In this document: piece after piece, positions 18,061-28,120 of the stretch
Numbering within the stretch: position 1 is the first letter of the stretch
How the letters are laid out: each line of letters begins with the position of its first letter
Assembly (NCBI GenBank): GCA_030710605.1
Contig: CP092874.1
Coordinates: forward strand, 21,491,880-21,555,879
Source: Cordylochernes scorpioides
Lineage: Eukaryota > Arthropoda > Arachnida > Pseudoscorpiones > Chernetidae
Length of the DNA stretch: 64,000 nt
Direction of reading: 5' to 3'
The notes under the pieces: model-generated
Seen by the model: only the letters and a program-made list of their open reading frames with translations
Told to the model about the DNA's origin: nothing
Database searches by the model: none
Made by a program: the position numbers and the translations under genes

Positions 18061-18575
18061 CGATAGTATTATTTCTCACGTATAGATGACGCAATAAAAA
18101 TAAAATCTTTGATAAATGAATAAACATTTCTTTGACTTTACAAACCAAATCATCATCACAGGTCTTACTGAATGTTTTGTCTTGTTTGTAAACATCTTTA
18201 AAACCGATCGCTAAATTTTCATTTAGGTAGATAGATGATTACAAAGAAATACTTATCATCAACAACAAAAACATTTTGATAAGATATTTTGAATTACATA
18301 GACTCGTATCGAATGCTAAGAAGAGAGAATAAGAAAAGGTAAACAAATCTAGAGAAAATATCAATAAATATATTGTAGCATCATATGTAACTTTAAACCA
18401 ACATTAGATTCTATATTTTGTTACTTAGTTCTTTTATTGTCTCTCTTAACCATTGTTAGTATTGATGGTTCATTGTTTTGATTAAATTTACATTGTTGTC
18501 CTCAGATTTGTTATCCCTCATTTCTCTACATGACATTATTTCGAAAATAGAGCAATCCATAAATAAATATTTAAT

Positions 18576-18767
18576 AAAAAGACATATATTGGATCAAAAT
18601 ATCATTCATTTTACCAATATTTCAGTTGGGTGAACGCCAACCTTTATCATGGTATTATAACATTAAATACCACATTAAATATGTTATAACACCTTGATAA
18701 AGGTTGGCGTTCAGCCAACTGAAATATTGGTAAAATAAATGATATTTTGATCCAATATATGCCTTTT
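18576..18767. mobile_element. Penelope-like tails as a ~75-bp-armed palindrome
   Basis: Arms run AATATTTCAGTTGGGTGAAC... and GTTCAGCCAACTGAAATATT..., nearly perfect inverses around an AT-rich centre. Each arm carries a GATAAAGGTTGGC-GTTCA-GCCAAC-GAAA hairpin motif (18692-18730 in + orientation). Non-coding. Confidence 0.7.
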
Positions 18768-18966
18768 TAATTAATGACATTATTTACATAGACAAAAACT
18801 TAAAGAAGTGGAAAGTCCTTGATATCGCCGGTCGTCTATTTTTTAAGGAGATAATTTTTAGATAATAAAAAGGTACATATTAGATTAAATAAAATATTTA
18901 TTTGCCAATATTTCGGTTGACTGAACACCAATCTTTGTCAAGGCATTACAACGTATTTATTTTATA

Positions 18967-20294
18967 CAAGGTATGTCCCATAAGTTCCCGGACTGGGTCC
19001 ATAAAAAAAAAAGGTAAGATTAAAAAAAAAAAAAATTATTAAAACTTTTCAAAGTAATCCCCCCTTGCTTCAACGCACCAGCGCCATCGTTTCTCCCAAT
19101 TGTCGAAACAGTTTTATAGGCCTCTTTTGGAATGCTCTTCAATGCCAGCAGCGATTTTTCTATTATGTCTTCCCTGGTGTCAAAATGTCTTCCTTTTAGA
19201 ACTGCTTTGAGTTTGGGGAACAGGAAAAAGTCATTTGGTGCGATGTCTGGGGAATAGGGTGGTTGAGGTAGGATTTCTGTCCCGTTTTTCGCCAAAAAAC
19301 TCGTCACCAAGTGCGCTGTGTGAGGGCGGGCATTGTCATGGTGTAGGATCCAGTCACCTTTAGTCCATTTTCTGGCCTTTTTTTTTCGAATCGCTTCCCT
19401 TAGACGGCGAAGAATGCTCAAATACATTTCCTTAATAACTGTTTGGCCTGCAGGAAGATACTCGTGATGAACAATGCCCTTGTTATCCAAAAAAAGCGAC
19501 CAGCAACACCTTGTTTCTGGATTTCAATATCCTGGATTTTTTGGGTCTAGGCTCACCCTGACCTCTCCACTCGGCAAATTGACGCTTGGTTTCAGGGTCA
19601 TAGCCATAGATAGACCCATGTCTCGTCGCCTGTGATTATCTTGTCTTTCCATTCCGGATCCGTTCTTGTCATTTCCAGCATGTCCTCACAGGTTGCAAGC
19701 CGACACAGTTTTTGCTCATTAGTGAGGAATCTTGGGATTAATTTTGCAGGAGTCTTTTTGAGCCTCAAATCTTCGGTTACGATCCTTCCAATCGTTGTTT
19801 TAGAGATGCCTGTGTCTTGCTCTAGCTCCAGCAAAGTGGTTCGAGGATTTTCTTTTATCAAATCGGTGATTTTTTGCACATTTTCATCAGTCCTTTGAAA
19901 TGTTGGGCGTCCTTGACGAGGATCATCTTCAATGGAAATTCTGCCAGTTTTAAATCTAGAATGCCATTCAAAAACAGTTGTTCTCTTTGGGGCGTTATTG
20001 GGGAATGCTTTATTAAGCATTTCAAAAGTGTCGGTTGCTGATATTTGAAGTTTCACACAAAATTCTATGCAAATCCTCTGCTTCAATTTTTGTTCCATCG
20101 TAAAATCGCCGCAGCGCAAGGTGTAACCTTTAAATAAATTAGAATAACTTTGGCGCGCGCGCACGTACCGCCTCGACATTGGTACCACCGTGTTGCCAGA
20201 TATTTTTTCTATAATAAACCGTCAAATTTATTTACATTTTTCATTTATTTATTTTTTTATGGACCCAGTCCGGGAACTTATGGGACATACCTTG
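18967..20294 (-). mobile_element. Mariner element with intact TIRs and TA target duplication
   Basis: 1328 bp. Termini CAAGGTATGTCCCATAAGTT and its exact reverse complement extend for about 43 bases (to CCATAAAAAAA), flanked by TA on both sides. It encodes the broken transposase described separately. Confidence 0.92.
19020..20098 (-). pseudogene. Mariner transposase (DD34D), frameshifted
   Basis: Cut-and-paste transposase in two open pieces on the minus strand. Piece 1 starts at the ATG at 20098 (MEQKLKQRICIEFCVKL) and holds the paired helix-turn-helix regions, then the first catalytic Asp in IITGDETWVY. Just after that a duplicated CTAT shifts the frame. A second shift lies in a T run near 19487. 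Piece 2 (to 19020) starts at NKGIVHHEYLP and contains HHDNARPHTA and SPDIAPNDFF, giving the second and third Asp with 34 residues between. Length in total is close to the usual ~345 residues. TIRs are intact, so it could still be moved by an active relative. It resembles the SETMAR/irritans-type mariners (family knowledge). Confidence 0.92.
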
Positions 20295-20587
20295 TATAAA
20301 CAAACTCAGCGCCACATAGTGTTATTGGATTACAGTAATCTGATTTACTTATCTGGATTTGGATTACAGTAATCTGATTTACTTATCTGGATATAATCTG
20401 GATTACAGATTACTATAATCCAATGACGCTATGTGGCGCTGAGTTTGTTTATACAAAAATGTAATGCCTTGACAAAGGTTGGCATTCAGCCAACCGAAAT
20501 ATTAGCAAATCTTTTATTCAATCCAACATATGCTTTTTTATTATATAAAGATTTAAATTGGGATTGCTCTATTTTTTCAGAGGAAAT

Positions 20588-20925
20588 TATGTTCACACTT
20601 GGTTATCTCGTGTGTCTTCAATAAAGGTCATTGTAATATATTTCAGAGTTATTGTCTGAATCCCGATATACATGGTAAAAGGTACAACTTCGTTAAGTTT
20701 TGTCCATGAGTGTATATACACTTGGTTATGTCGTGTGTCTTCAATAAAGGTCACTGTAATATCTTTCAGAGTTATTGTCTGAATCCCGACATACATGGTA
20801 AAAGGTACAACTTCGTTAAGTTTTGTCCATGAGTGTATATACACTTGGTTATCTCGTGTGTCTTCAATAAAGGTCACGGTAATCATATTTCAGAGTTATT
20901 GTCCCGATATAAATGGTTCCTTAAG
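20588..20925 (-). repeat. Tandem array of M1 MITE halves
   Basis: Almost three tandem units of ~126 bp. Each starts near CACTTGGTTATCTCGTGTG and the first two end in the M1 terminus CCATGAGTGTATA. Only one half of the MITE is amplified. A 97-codon minus-strand ORF across it is a product of the repeat and is not listed as a gene. Confidence 0.78.
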
Positions 20926-21079
20926 TTTTTGAGATTTTTGTTGGAGCGTAAAAAAAGTCTCTTCTGACCGAAGTGTTTGTTATTTCAAGAACAAAGGGGG
21001 TCGGTGGAAGGATGGTTCAAACCGTTGGTTTTCGACCGCTACGACCCGTGATCGAATCCCGCATTGGGCACTTTTTTTC

Positions 21080-21275
21080 TGATTAAAAAATACTCCAATG
21101 GCCTCCGATTCTTGCAATAGTCTAACCCCACCATCGAGTGCAAGTAACCAAACAAGGCTCTGGCACATTTGTAAGTGCAAAAGTCGAACTGCTTTCCACA
21201 TATGTAGACATGTAGTGTACTTACAGTAAAAGCATTCACTAACTTCTACCCACCATGATTATCATGGCTTGTACT
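21080..21275. repeat. Dispersed repeat R2, copy 2
   Basis: See copy 1 at 13740-13990. Immediately upstream (20990-21072) is a GC-richer stretch with CCGTGATCGAATCCCGC, again B-box-like, and a T tract, so the pair might derive from a tRNA-related SINE; the A-box is not convincing. Confidence 0.65.
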
Positions 21276-21384
21276 TAGAGATAAACAAAACAAAAAAAAG
21301 AACAGAGTATTCTTTATTGTGGAAAAATATCCTTTTGATTTGAAATAGAAGTTTAGAAAGTCTTCAGTCATAACTGAATGTGGT

Positions 21385-21595
21385 ACAGCCTACTCCACGC
21401 TGATGAGCTCCAACAGCGCGAAACGCGTTCGTGGATGGTTTTTCTTGATTTATCAAGAAATTGGGTTGGTCAAATATCAGGGAACAAGTTAAATCAATGT
21501 TTAGTTGATTTCTGTTCCACCAGATGGCGCTCTGCCTTCTGTAAAGCACATGTGCTCCTGGTCAGGATATGCTTTCTTTATTTTTAATAACTGAA
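21385..21595 (+). mobile_element. Penelope-like/retrozyme-like tail family A, copy 2, with hammerhead ribozyme
   Basis: Same element as 1160-1345, opposite orientation. It contains the ribozyme, a GGAACA...TGTTCC hairpin at 21481-21518, the palindrome AAGCACATGTGCTC and the tail CTCCTGGTCAGGA followed by a T-rich stretch. No protein is encoded; the 61- and 69-codon ORFs on it are incidental. Confidence 0.65.
21394..21435 (+). ncRNA. Minimal hammerhead ribozyme with palindromic stem III
   Basis: Stem I UCCACG/CGUGGA, core CUGAUGA, 13-nt stem II GCUCCAACAGCGC (one U-C mismatch), GAAA, palindromic ACGCGU and GUU before the predicted cleavage point. Spacing is identical to the copy at 1293-1334, which has an unmismatched stem II. 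Confidence 0.72.
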
Positions 21596-21776
21596 TGTGT
21601 TTATTGTGGCTATAAGAGAGGAGTTTACATAATTTTTAACTTGATAAAATAGATTGTTCTACTGATATGCATATATATTAAGTTAATACAATAGCAAAAC
21701 TCATTACAAAAACCAAAATACCCCAGCCTATATGCAACATTAACAGAGAATTAACATCAACAATTTCAATAATCAG

Positions 21777-22320
21777 AACAGGACATTTTAAAGTAACGAA
21801 GATAAACCCAGACATGACTGGATCCTACAGGAACTGCAATAACTGTCACAACACCCAACTCACTCCGGACCATATATACCTGGCCATCCTTACAGCCCTC
21901 TATATGGCAGACATCAATCCAGAACAGGACATTTTAAAAGAATGAAGATAAACCCAGACATGACTAGATCCTACAGGAACTGCAATAACTGTTACAACAC
22001 CCAACTCACTCCGGACCATATATACCCGGCCATCCTTGCAGCCCTCTATATAGCAGACATCAACCCAGAAGAGGATATCCATACGGCACCTCAGTTGGCC
22101 GGTATTGTGATCAAGATGCACGGACCGATCTGATCTGCTCCATGGACAAGACATCACCACCACCTCAGTTGGCTGATATTGTGATCAGGGTGCACGGACC
22201 GATCTGCTCTGTTCCATGGACAAGACATCACCACCACCTCAGTTGGCTGGTGTTGTGATCAAGATGCACGGACCGATCTGATCTGCTCCATGGACAAGAT
22301 AATCACCACCATATATTAAG
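21777..22320 (+). pseudogene. LINE C-terminal fragment amplified in tandem
   Basis: Two ~145-bp tandem copies (from about 21777 and 21923) encode a Cys-rich segment, CNNCYNTQLTPDHIYPAI, followed in the second by DINPEEDIHTAPQLAG and IVIKMHGPI. This pattern (Cys-x2-Cys, LTPDHI, ending ...HG.I) is typical of the C-terminus of jockey-like retrotransposon polyproteins in arthropods. The last ~80 bases (CACCTCAGTTGGC ... ATGGACAAGA) are repeated three times. Decayed, with no start or upstream domain. Confidence 0.5.
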
Positions 22321-22379
22321 TTTGACATATCATTATTTTTACCATATCTTTCATTTTTATTTAATAGAAACAAAACCTA

Positions 22380-22990
22380 GTTCAATAAAATAATCCCTTG
22401 TATCTCAATATTAAGGTGAGGAAATATCAGACTTCAAAGGATATATGTTTCTTTTAAAACATTTCAATTCACAAATCCTTAGCTTTCAGGCATCAAAGCC
22501 CGTCTACAGGACAAATACAATAAATATAGAACAAGAATAAATAACATCTTGTATTTTTTTTAATCTTGTTCTTAACTTTATTTGTATTAAGAATAAAAGG
22601 CATTTCATGATCGTGAAACTAAAAGTTGCTGATGGCTTGCGCCATCTATCGGAATAAATATCAACTATTGATATTTATTCCGATAGATGGCGCAAGCCAT
22701 CAGCAACTTTTAGTTGCACGATTAGGAGATGCTTTTTTTTTCTTAACTTATATACCTGATCCAAGTACAAATTCATTTTTACAAATATAGATAAAGAATT
22801 CTTCCTGAATTGAAATTAGACGAAAAACATGGTGAAGGAAGACGAGTTTCTTTTATTGATGCATAGGTGCAAGCTTTCGGGTAAAAACCTTTCAACAGGC
22901 GAGAAATGAAGCGCGACTTATAAGAACTATGGTACAAATTTGTACATAAATAAAAGAAACTCGTCTTCCTTCACCATGTTTTTCGTCTAA
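22380..22990. mobile_element. Cluster of Penelope-like tails in inverted pairs
   Basis: 22600-22735 is a palindrome (arms through GTTGCTGATGGCTTGCGCCA and its inverse, centre near 22666). 22846-22990 has inverted ends AACATGGTGAAGGAAGACGA / TCGTCTTCCTTCACCATGTT, with GCAAGCTTTCGGGTAAAAAC inside. 22483-22515 has GCTTTCAGGCATCAAAGCCC then GTCTACAGG. No ORF. Confidence 0.6.
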
Positions 22991-23146
22991 ATTCACTTTT
23001 GTTCTATTTTAACAATAATATTTTTATTGCTTTTTTTTTTTTACATTTTAAAATAAATTATTTTTTCAAATAAATTAGAATGCTTTTAAATTATTTTATT
23101 AATAATTCTTCTAATAAATTGATTTTTTTTTAAAGCAAAAGACCCT

Positions 23147-23630
23147 TCGTTCAAATGAATTTTATAGACCAAAAATCAGCTCGACAGTGGCGCACGAGTG
23201 GTAGAAATGGGAACTAAAATTTGCTCTTTGTTATTATTATAACCTGTTATAAAGGAAACTCGAAAGTGAGAGATCACTTTAATAATTGTCACACAATGTA
23301 TTATTAATAATCCACCTACATGGAAACTAACCTCAAACGAGAAAGTCTAAAAATATCAAATCAGTTTTATGGACCAAATATGAGCGCGACGGTGGCGCTC
23401 AAGTGGCAGAAATGAGAACTAAAATTGGCTTTGTATTATTTAGCGGGATTTAAATAAAAACCAGTGTGTGGGGTCACTTAAATATTTGTTATTATCAACT
23501 CCACACACATATATCCCCACTTTAAATGTCAGGAGACAAATATAAAGCTAATTTTAGTTCCCAATTCTGCCACTCGAGCGCCACCGTCGAGCTGACATTT
23601 GGTCCATAAAGCTCGAGGATTGAATGACTT
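23147..23630. mobile_element. Long-inverted-repeat element D, copy 1
   Basis: Shares about 470 bases with 32418-32880. A ~65-base segment (GACCAAATATGAGCGCGACG ... GGGAACTAAAATT) appears twice in forward and once in reverse (ending near 23615), so it looks like a MITE with long inverted ends. No coding potential. Confidence 0.65.
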
Positions 23631-23705
23631 GGTTTCCTTCCTAAAATGTTTTTTTTTTTTAATATACGTATTACAATCACACACACATACATGTAAAAAA
23701 AAAAA

Positions 23706-23817
23706 ACATGAGCAAGTGTTAAGTCTTTGATGTCGCTGGTCACATCTATGTTTTTTTTTTTTTTTTTTTTTTTTTAAGGAGACAGGGTGTTCACACTTGG
23801 TTATCTCGTATGCCTTC
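23706..23817 (-). mobile_element. MITE M1, part split off by the Gypsy insertion (left piece)
   Basis: CACTTGGTTATCTCGTATG matches the M1 interior. The remainder continues after the Gypsy 3' LTR at 28121-28216. CCTTC is duplicated at the junctions. Confidence 0.75.
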
Positions 23818-23941
23818 TGTGCTGAGAAGATGTAAGAAAACATGTACCTATGTTTTCCCACGTGACGCAGCGGAGCGTGACCTTGCCTGCACGGGTGAGT
23901 CAGTGGTTGTTTGGCTCTCTGTATAGATGGACATTAAAACA
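23818..23941 (+). repeat. 5' LTR of Gypsy element
   Basis: 124 bp, TGTGCTGAG ... TTAAAACA. It differs from the 3' LTR by three changes by eye (about 97-98 percent identity), pointing to a fairly recent insertion. Target duplication CCTTC lies at 23813-23817 and 28121-28125. Confidence 0.93.
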
Positions 23942-23957
23942 TGGTGGCAGCGATAGC
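23942..23957 (+). other. Candidate primer binding site
   Basis: TGGTGGCAGCGATAGC lies directly after the 5' LTR, where a tRNA 3' end would prime minus-strand synthesis. The tRNA was not identified. Confidence 0.5.
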
Positions 23958-24023
23958 TAGATAAAATACGAACCCGTATATTGCAAAATATCGATTTTTG
24001 TGTACCTTGGAAGATAATTCAAC

Positions 24024-27000
24024 ATGGCTCAGATTCAACCTCCAGAAACTTTCGACTTCTCGACTCCCAACGAATGGCCCAAATGGAGGAAGAGATTCGA
24101 ACGATACCTCGTGGTCAGTGGAATGAAGAAGAAAGAGGAGGCGGACAAGATCGATTTGTTCATGTACTTGATGGGCGACCGCGCGGATGATATATTCAGG
24201 ACCTTCAAGTTCGAAAAGCAGGAAGAGGCAACGAAAATTGATTCCGTCCTCAAGGCTTTCGACAGCCACTTCTGTGTCAGAAAGAATATTATCTACGAAC
24301 GTGCGAAATTTAATTCAAGGATCCAAGAGGATCGGGAGCCAGTGGACGAATTCATCACTTCATTGTACAAATTGGCTGATAGTTGCGAATTTGAGGGTCT
24401 TCATGAGCAGTTGATCCGTGACCGAATTGTGGTTGGAGTGAGGGACAAAGCTTTGTCTGAAAGAATGCAGTTGGACAGCGAACTGACTTTGGAAAAGGCG
24501 GTGAAAATGGTTCGACAGCAGGAAGCCGTTCGACAGCAGCAAGTCGACCTGCAGCGTCCCTCAACAAGCCAAAAGGTCAGTCAGGTGAAGTTCAACTCGA
24601 AGAAACAATCACCGAAACAACAACAGCAGTCTTCGAGGAAGAAGGAGAAGTCAGCCAAAACAAGATCACGATGTCCAAAATGCGGAGGTTTCACCCACAG
24701 GGAAGGACAGGCTTGCCGTGCTGAAGGACAAAGATGTAACCTATGTTCAAAAACTAGCCATTTTGCAAATTGCTGCCCAGATAAGCAGGCGAAGACTGTG
24801 GAAGTCAAAGCTGTTTCTGAACTTGATGAAGAAATTGGTTTTCTCCTGGAGGTCTCAGCTGTGGAGGATTCATCTAATCTCGATGATGATGAAGGCGAGT
24901 GCAGGAGGCGATGGACAGCAGAAATCCAAGTGAACGGGAAAAAGGTGAAGTTCAAGCTCGACTCCCAGGCGGATGTTACATGTGTTCCTCTGTGTCTCTT
25001 CAAGAAGATAATGGGACAGCAACGACTAGTGGAAAGTGATATCAACCTTAGAGCTGCTGAATTCTCCGAACTTCAGACTGTGGGTATGTTTATATCAACG
25101 CTGCGAAATGGCAGTTATGAAATCAAGGAGAAGATTTATGTCATTCGTCGTTTGAGTGAACCTCTTCTGAGTCGCCGGGCATGTGAGCTCTTGAACCTGG
25201 CGAAGCGGATTGAAGTGGTTGCGACGAGAATTAACCCGATCAAGGAATTCCCTGAAGTATTTGAAGGACTGGGACAGATCGGAAACCCTTACGAAATCAA
25301 ATTGAAACCTGGAGCAAAACCTTATGCTGTGCATACTCCTCGACGGGTACCAATACCTTTGATGGAAAAGCTCAGAACAAGATTGGAAGAGCTCGAGAAG
25401 GCGGGAATCATAGCACAAGTTAACGTTGCGACTGAATGGTGTGCACCGACTGTGATTGCTGGTAAACCGAATGGCGACATACGACTCTGTGTGGATCTCT
25501 CAAGGCTGAACGAACATGTACAGCGCGAAGTGCATCCCATGCCAGTGGTGGAGCACATGCTGGGGCAACTGGGGGAAGCAAGATTCTTTTCGAAACTGGA
25601 CGCGAACAGTGGCTTTCACCAGATTCCGTTGAGCCCGGACTGCCAGCATTTAACGACCTTCATCACTCCTTTTGGGAGATATAAATACTGCAGAATGCCA
25701 TTTGGAATCTCACTCGCCCCAGAGTATTTTCAGAGAGTTATGTCAATAATCTTGCAAGGCATGGACGGTGTAATGTGTTACCTGGACGATATCCTGATAT
25801 TTGCCTCCGACTCCAAGACTCACGATCGAATTCTTCGTTTAGTGCTCCGAAAACTGAAAGAGGCGAAAGTTACACTAAACAAGGCCAAGTGTGTTTTCGG
25901 CGTGCCAAGAATTAATTTTCTTGGGCACATACTGGACGAAGACGGTATTCGACCAGATCCAGCGAAAATCGAAGCAGTGGCGAAGATGCCTGCTCCGACC
26001 GATGTTCATGGCGTAAGAAGATTTCTTGGCATGGTGAACCATCTGGGACGCTTTGTGGAAAATTTATCTGAAATTGTGGCTCCACTGAACCAGTTGTTGG
26101 TGAAAGGTCAAGACTTCGTTTGGGATTGCAGCCAGGAGCGAGCATTCCGAAAGTTGAAAGAATTGCTCACGACTCAACCCATCTTGGCAGCATACGACGT
26201 CAGGAAACCAACTATGGTGTCATCCGACGCATCTTCATACGGCTTGGGAGCGGTACTGAAGCAAGAAGGTAAGAATGGAATCTGGCGACCTGTTGCTTAT
26301 TCTTCTAGAACTATGACACCTACCGAAAAACGATATGCTCAGATCGAGAAAGAGGCTCTCGCAATTACATGGGCCTGCGAACGTTTTCAAGATTTCCTGC
26401 TTGGAAAGCGTTTCCGAATTGAGACCGACCATAAGCCTCTCATTCCTCTATTTTCGACGAAAGAATTGAGTTCGCTGACCCCAAGACTGCAACGTTTCCG
26501 AATGCGTATGATGAGGTTTGGATTCGAAATAGTGCATATCCCTGGAAAGGAGCTGCTCGACGCCGATGCATTATCCAGACAACCACTTCTTACAACCGAG
26601 GGAGGTGAAAACGAACGGCAAACCTCAGCGCATATAAATGCAGTTCTCTCGAGTATAACCGACAAAGACGAGATGTTGACGAAGATTTTTGAAGCTCAAC
26701 AAGAAGATACGACCCTGAAAGCAGTAGTCAACTACCTTGAGCAAGGCTGGCCAGATAAGAAGAAGATGTCACAGGCTCTGCTCTCTTATTGGCATGTCAA
26801 GGATGAACTCGGCGTTCAAAATGGACTACTGATGCGTAGCTGTCGTCTTGTTATTCCAGCAAGTATGAAACTGGAGATCCTAGATAAGTTGCACGCTGGG
26901 CACTTCGGGATTACAAAAACAAGACTTCGCGCACGTGAGACGGTATGGTGGCCTGGAATTTCGGAAGAGATCGCGGAAACGGTCAGAAAGTGCAGTGTCT

Positions 27001-27935
27001 GTATCCAGGAAGCCGTCTCAAAACATGAACCTTTGATACCAACCAACTTTCCTACACGACCGTGGCAAAAGATTGGAATGGATTTGTTCAAGTTCGAGAA
27101 TAAGTGGTATCTAGTCGTCATTGACTATTATTCTCGCTTTCCTGAAATGATTCAACTGGATCGGCTCACAGCCAATGTGGTGGTGCGTAGTTGCAAATCC
27201 ATATTTGCCCGACATGGAATACCAGAAACTGTTGTAAGCGATAATGGGACGCAATTTGGAGCTGCTCGTGAATTTGCTAATTTGGCAAGGCAGTACGGAT
27301 TCACACATGTCACTTCAAGTCCTCGATTCCCGCAGAGCAATGGGATGGCAGAAGCAGGTGTGAAAATTGCTAAGTTGATCCTCAAGAAAAATCAAGACCC
27401 ATCGCTTGGACTCCTGGAGTATCGATCGACCCCTTTGGAGAACGGTTACAGCCCTGCTGAGCTTCTCATGGGACGTAAACTCCGAACGACCTTGCCAATT
27501 GCACCAGAGAATCTTAATCCAAAGTTGGTGGACTCTCAGACCCTGAAAAGAAAGGAGGGGAGAAGGAGAAAGGATATGAAATCCAGATATGATCGACGCT
27601 GCGGAGCTACGGACATGGAGGAGCTATCCGAAGGTGACACGGTTTGGATTACAGATATGCGAACCTGGGGGATTGTAAAGCAGAAAGTATCGACACCAAG
27701 GTCATATATGGTTGATACTCCAGTTGGGACTTTACGTCGAAACAGGTTCCATCTACGAAAAGGAGTTACAGTGCAATATCCAGCCGACCCATCGACGCCG
27801 ACCTTTTCGGGGGAGGAACTGGTTGAAAATGAAAAGACCCCAGTTGTGGATTATCCCTCTAACGACTCAGAAGACGGCCAGATAAGAACCCGGAGTGGAC
27901 GAATTGTTAAACCTGTGGATCGCCTTCATTATTAA
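24024..27935 (+). CDS. Gypsy (Metaviridae-type) Gag-Pol polyprotein, intact
   Basis: 1303 codons in one frame, no gag/pol frameshift. Residues 1-200 are a Gag region ending in a Gln/Lys-rich linker. Two zinc knuckles lie at ~217-251 (CPKCGGFTHREGQAC and CNLCSKTSHFANC). The aspartic protease has DSQAD at ~312, an unusual variant of DSG/DTG. Reverse transcriptase runs ~440-600 with YLDD at 586-589; RNase H ~730-855 with SSDASSYGLGAV, ETDHKPL and DADALS. Integrase ~950-1130 has an H-H-C-C zinc site (HAGH, CSVC) and catalytic Asp 1020, Asp 1073 (SDNGTQF) and Glu 1110. There is no envelope gene and no obvious chromodomain. It resembles the K02A2.6-type Gypsy polyproteins common in arthropods and nematodes. 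All catalytic residues are present, so it may be active. Confidence 0.95.
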   Translation: MAQIQPPETFDFSTPNEWPKWRKRFERYLVVSGMKKKEEADKIDLFMYLMGDRADDIFRTFKFEKQEEATKIDSVLKAFDSHFCVRKNIIYERAKFNSRIQEDREPVDEFITSLYKLADSCEFEGLHEQLIRDRIVVGVRDKALSERMQLDSELTLEKAVKMVRQQEAVRQQQVDLQRPSTSQKVSQVKFNSKKQSPKQQQQSSRKKEKSAKTRSRCPKCGGFTHREGQACRAEGQRCNLCSKTSHFANCCPDKQAKTVEVKAVSELDEEIGFLLEVSAVEDSSNLDDDEGECRRRWTAEIQVNGKKVKFKLDSQADVTCVPLCLFKKIMGQQRLVESDINLRAAEFSELQTVGMFISTLRNGSYEIKEKIYVIRRLSEPLLSRRACELLNLAKRIEVVATRINPIKEFPEVFEGLGQIGNPYEIKLKPGAKPYAVHTPRRVPIPLMEKLRTRLEELEKAGIIAQVNVATEWCAPTVIAGKPNGDIRLCVDLSRLNEHVQREVHPMPVVEHMLGQLGEARFFSKLDANSGFHQIPLSPDCQHLTTFITPFGRYKYCRMPFGISLAPEYFQRVMSIILQGMDGVMCYLDDILIFASDSKTHDRILRLVLRKLKEAKVTLNKAKCVFGVPRINFLGHILDEDGIRPDPAKIEAVAKMPAPTDVHGVRRFLGMVNHLGRFVENLSEIVAPLNQLLVKGQDFVWDCSQERAFRKLKELLTTQPILAAYDVRKPTMVSSDASSYGLGAVLKQEGKNGIWRPVAYSSRTMTPTEKRYAQIEKEALAITWACERFQDFLLGKRFRIETDHKPLIPLFSTKELSSLTPRLQRFRMRMMRFGFEIVHIPGKELLDADALSRQPLLTTEGGENERQTSAHINAVLSSITDKDEMLTKIFEAQQEDTTLKAVVNYLEQGWPDKKKMSQALLSYWHVKDELGVQNGLLMRSCRLVIPASMKLEILDKLHAGHFGITKTRLRARETVWWPGISEEIAETVRKCSVCIQEAVSKHEPLIPTNFPTRPWQKIGMDLFKFENKWYLVVIDYYSRFPEMIQLDRLTANVVVRSCKSIFARHGIPETVVSDNGTQFGAAREFANLARQYGFTHVTSSPRFPQSNGMAEAGVKIAKLILKKNQDPSLGLLEYRSTPLENGYSPAELLMGRKLRTTLPIAPENLNPKLVDSQTLKRKEGRRRKDMKSRYDRRCGATDMEELSEGDTVWITDMRTWGIVKQKVSTPRSYMVDTPVGTLRRNRFHLRKGVTVQYPADPSTPTFSGEELVENEKTPVVDYPSNDSEDGQIRTRSGRIVKPVDRLHY

Positions 27936-27986
27936 TTATATTATGCATTTAAAGTTTGTAATGTATATATATATATTTCAAGTCTT

Positions 27987-27997
27987 AAAAAGGGGGA
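27987..27997 (+). other. Polypurine tract
   Basis: AAAAAGGGGGA immediately upstream of the 3' LTR, the usual plus-strand priming site. Confidence 0.7.
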
Positions 27998-28120
27998 TGT
28001 GCTGAGAAGATGTAAGAAAACATGTACCTATGTTTTCCCACGTGACGCAGCGGAGCGTGACCTTGCCTGCACGGGTGAGTCAGTTGTTGTTTGCTCTCTG
28101 TATGGATGGACATTAAAACA
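27998..28120 (+). repeat. 3' LTR of Gypsy element
   Basis: 123 bp, TGTGCTGAG ... TTAAAACA, followed by the target duplication CCTTC and then the rest of the M1 MITE. Confidence 0.93.

Larger units (their letters stand above)
18868..20550. mobile_element. Second palindromic Penelope-like tail pair, split by mariner
   Basis: Left arm 18868-18966 and right arm 20295-20550 match each other in inverse (CCAATATTTCGGTTGACTGA versus the reverse of TTCAGCCAACCGAAATATTA). Between them sits the mariner at 18967-20294. The right part also holds duplicated GATTACAGTAATCTGATTTA blocks. Confidence 0.6.

Noticed and set aside
23529-23861. 110-codon minus-strand ORF with a lysine run
   Set aside because: The lysines come from a T homopolymer and the ORF spans element D, MITE and LTR sequence.
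24581-25045. Minus-strand ORFs within the Gypsy element (154 codons and others)
   Set aside because: Antisense shadows of the gag-pol frame with no independent signals.
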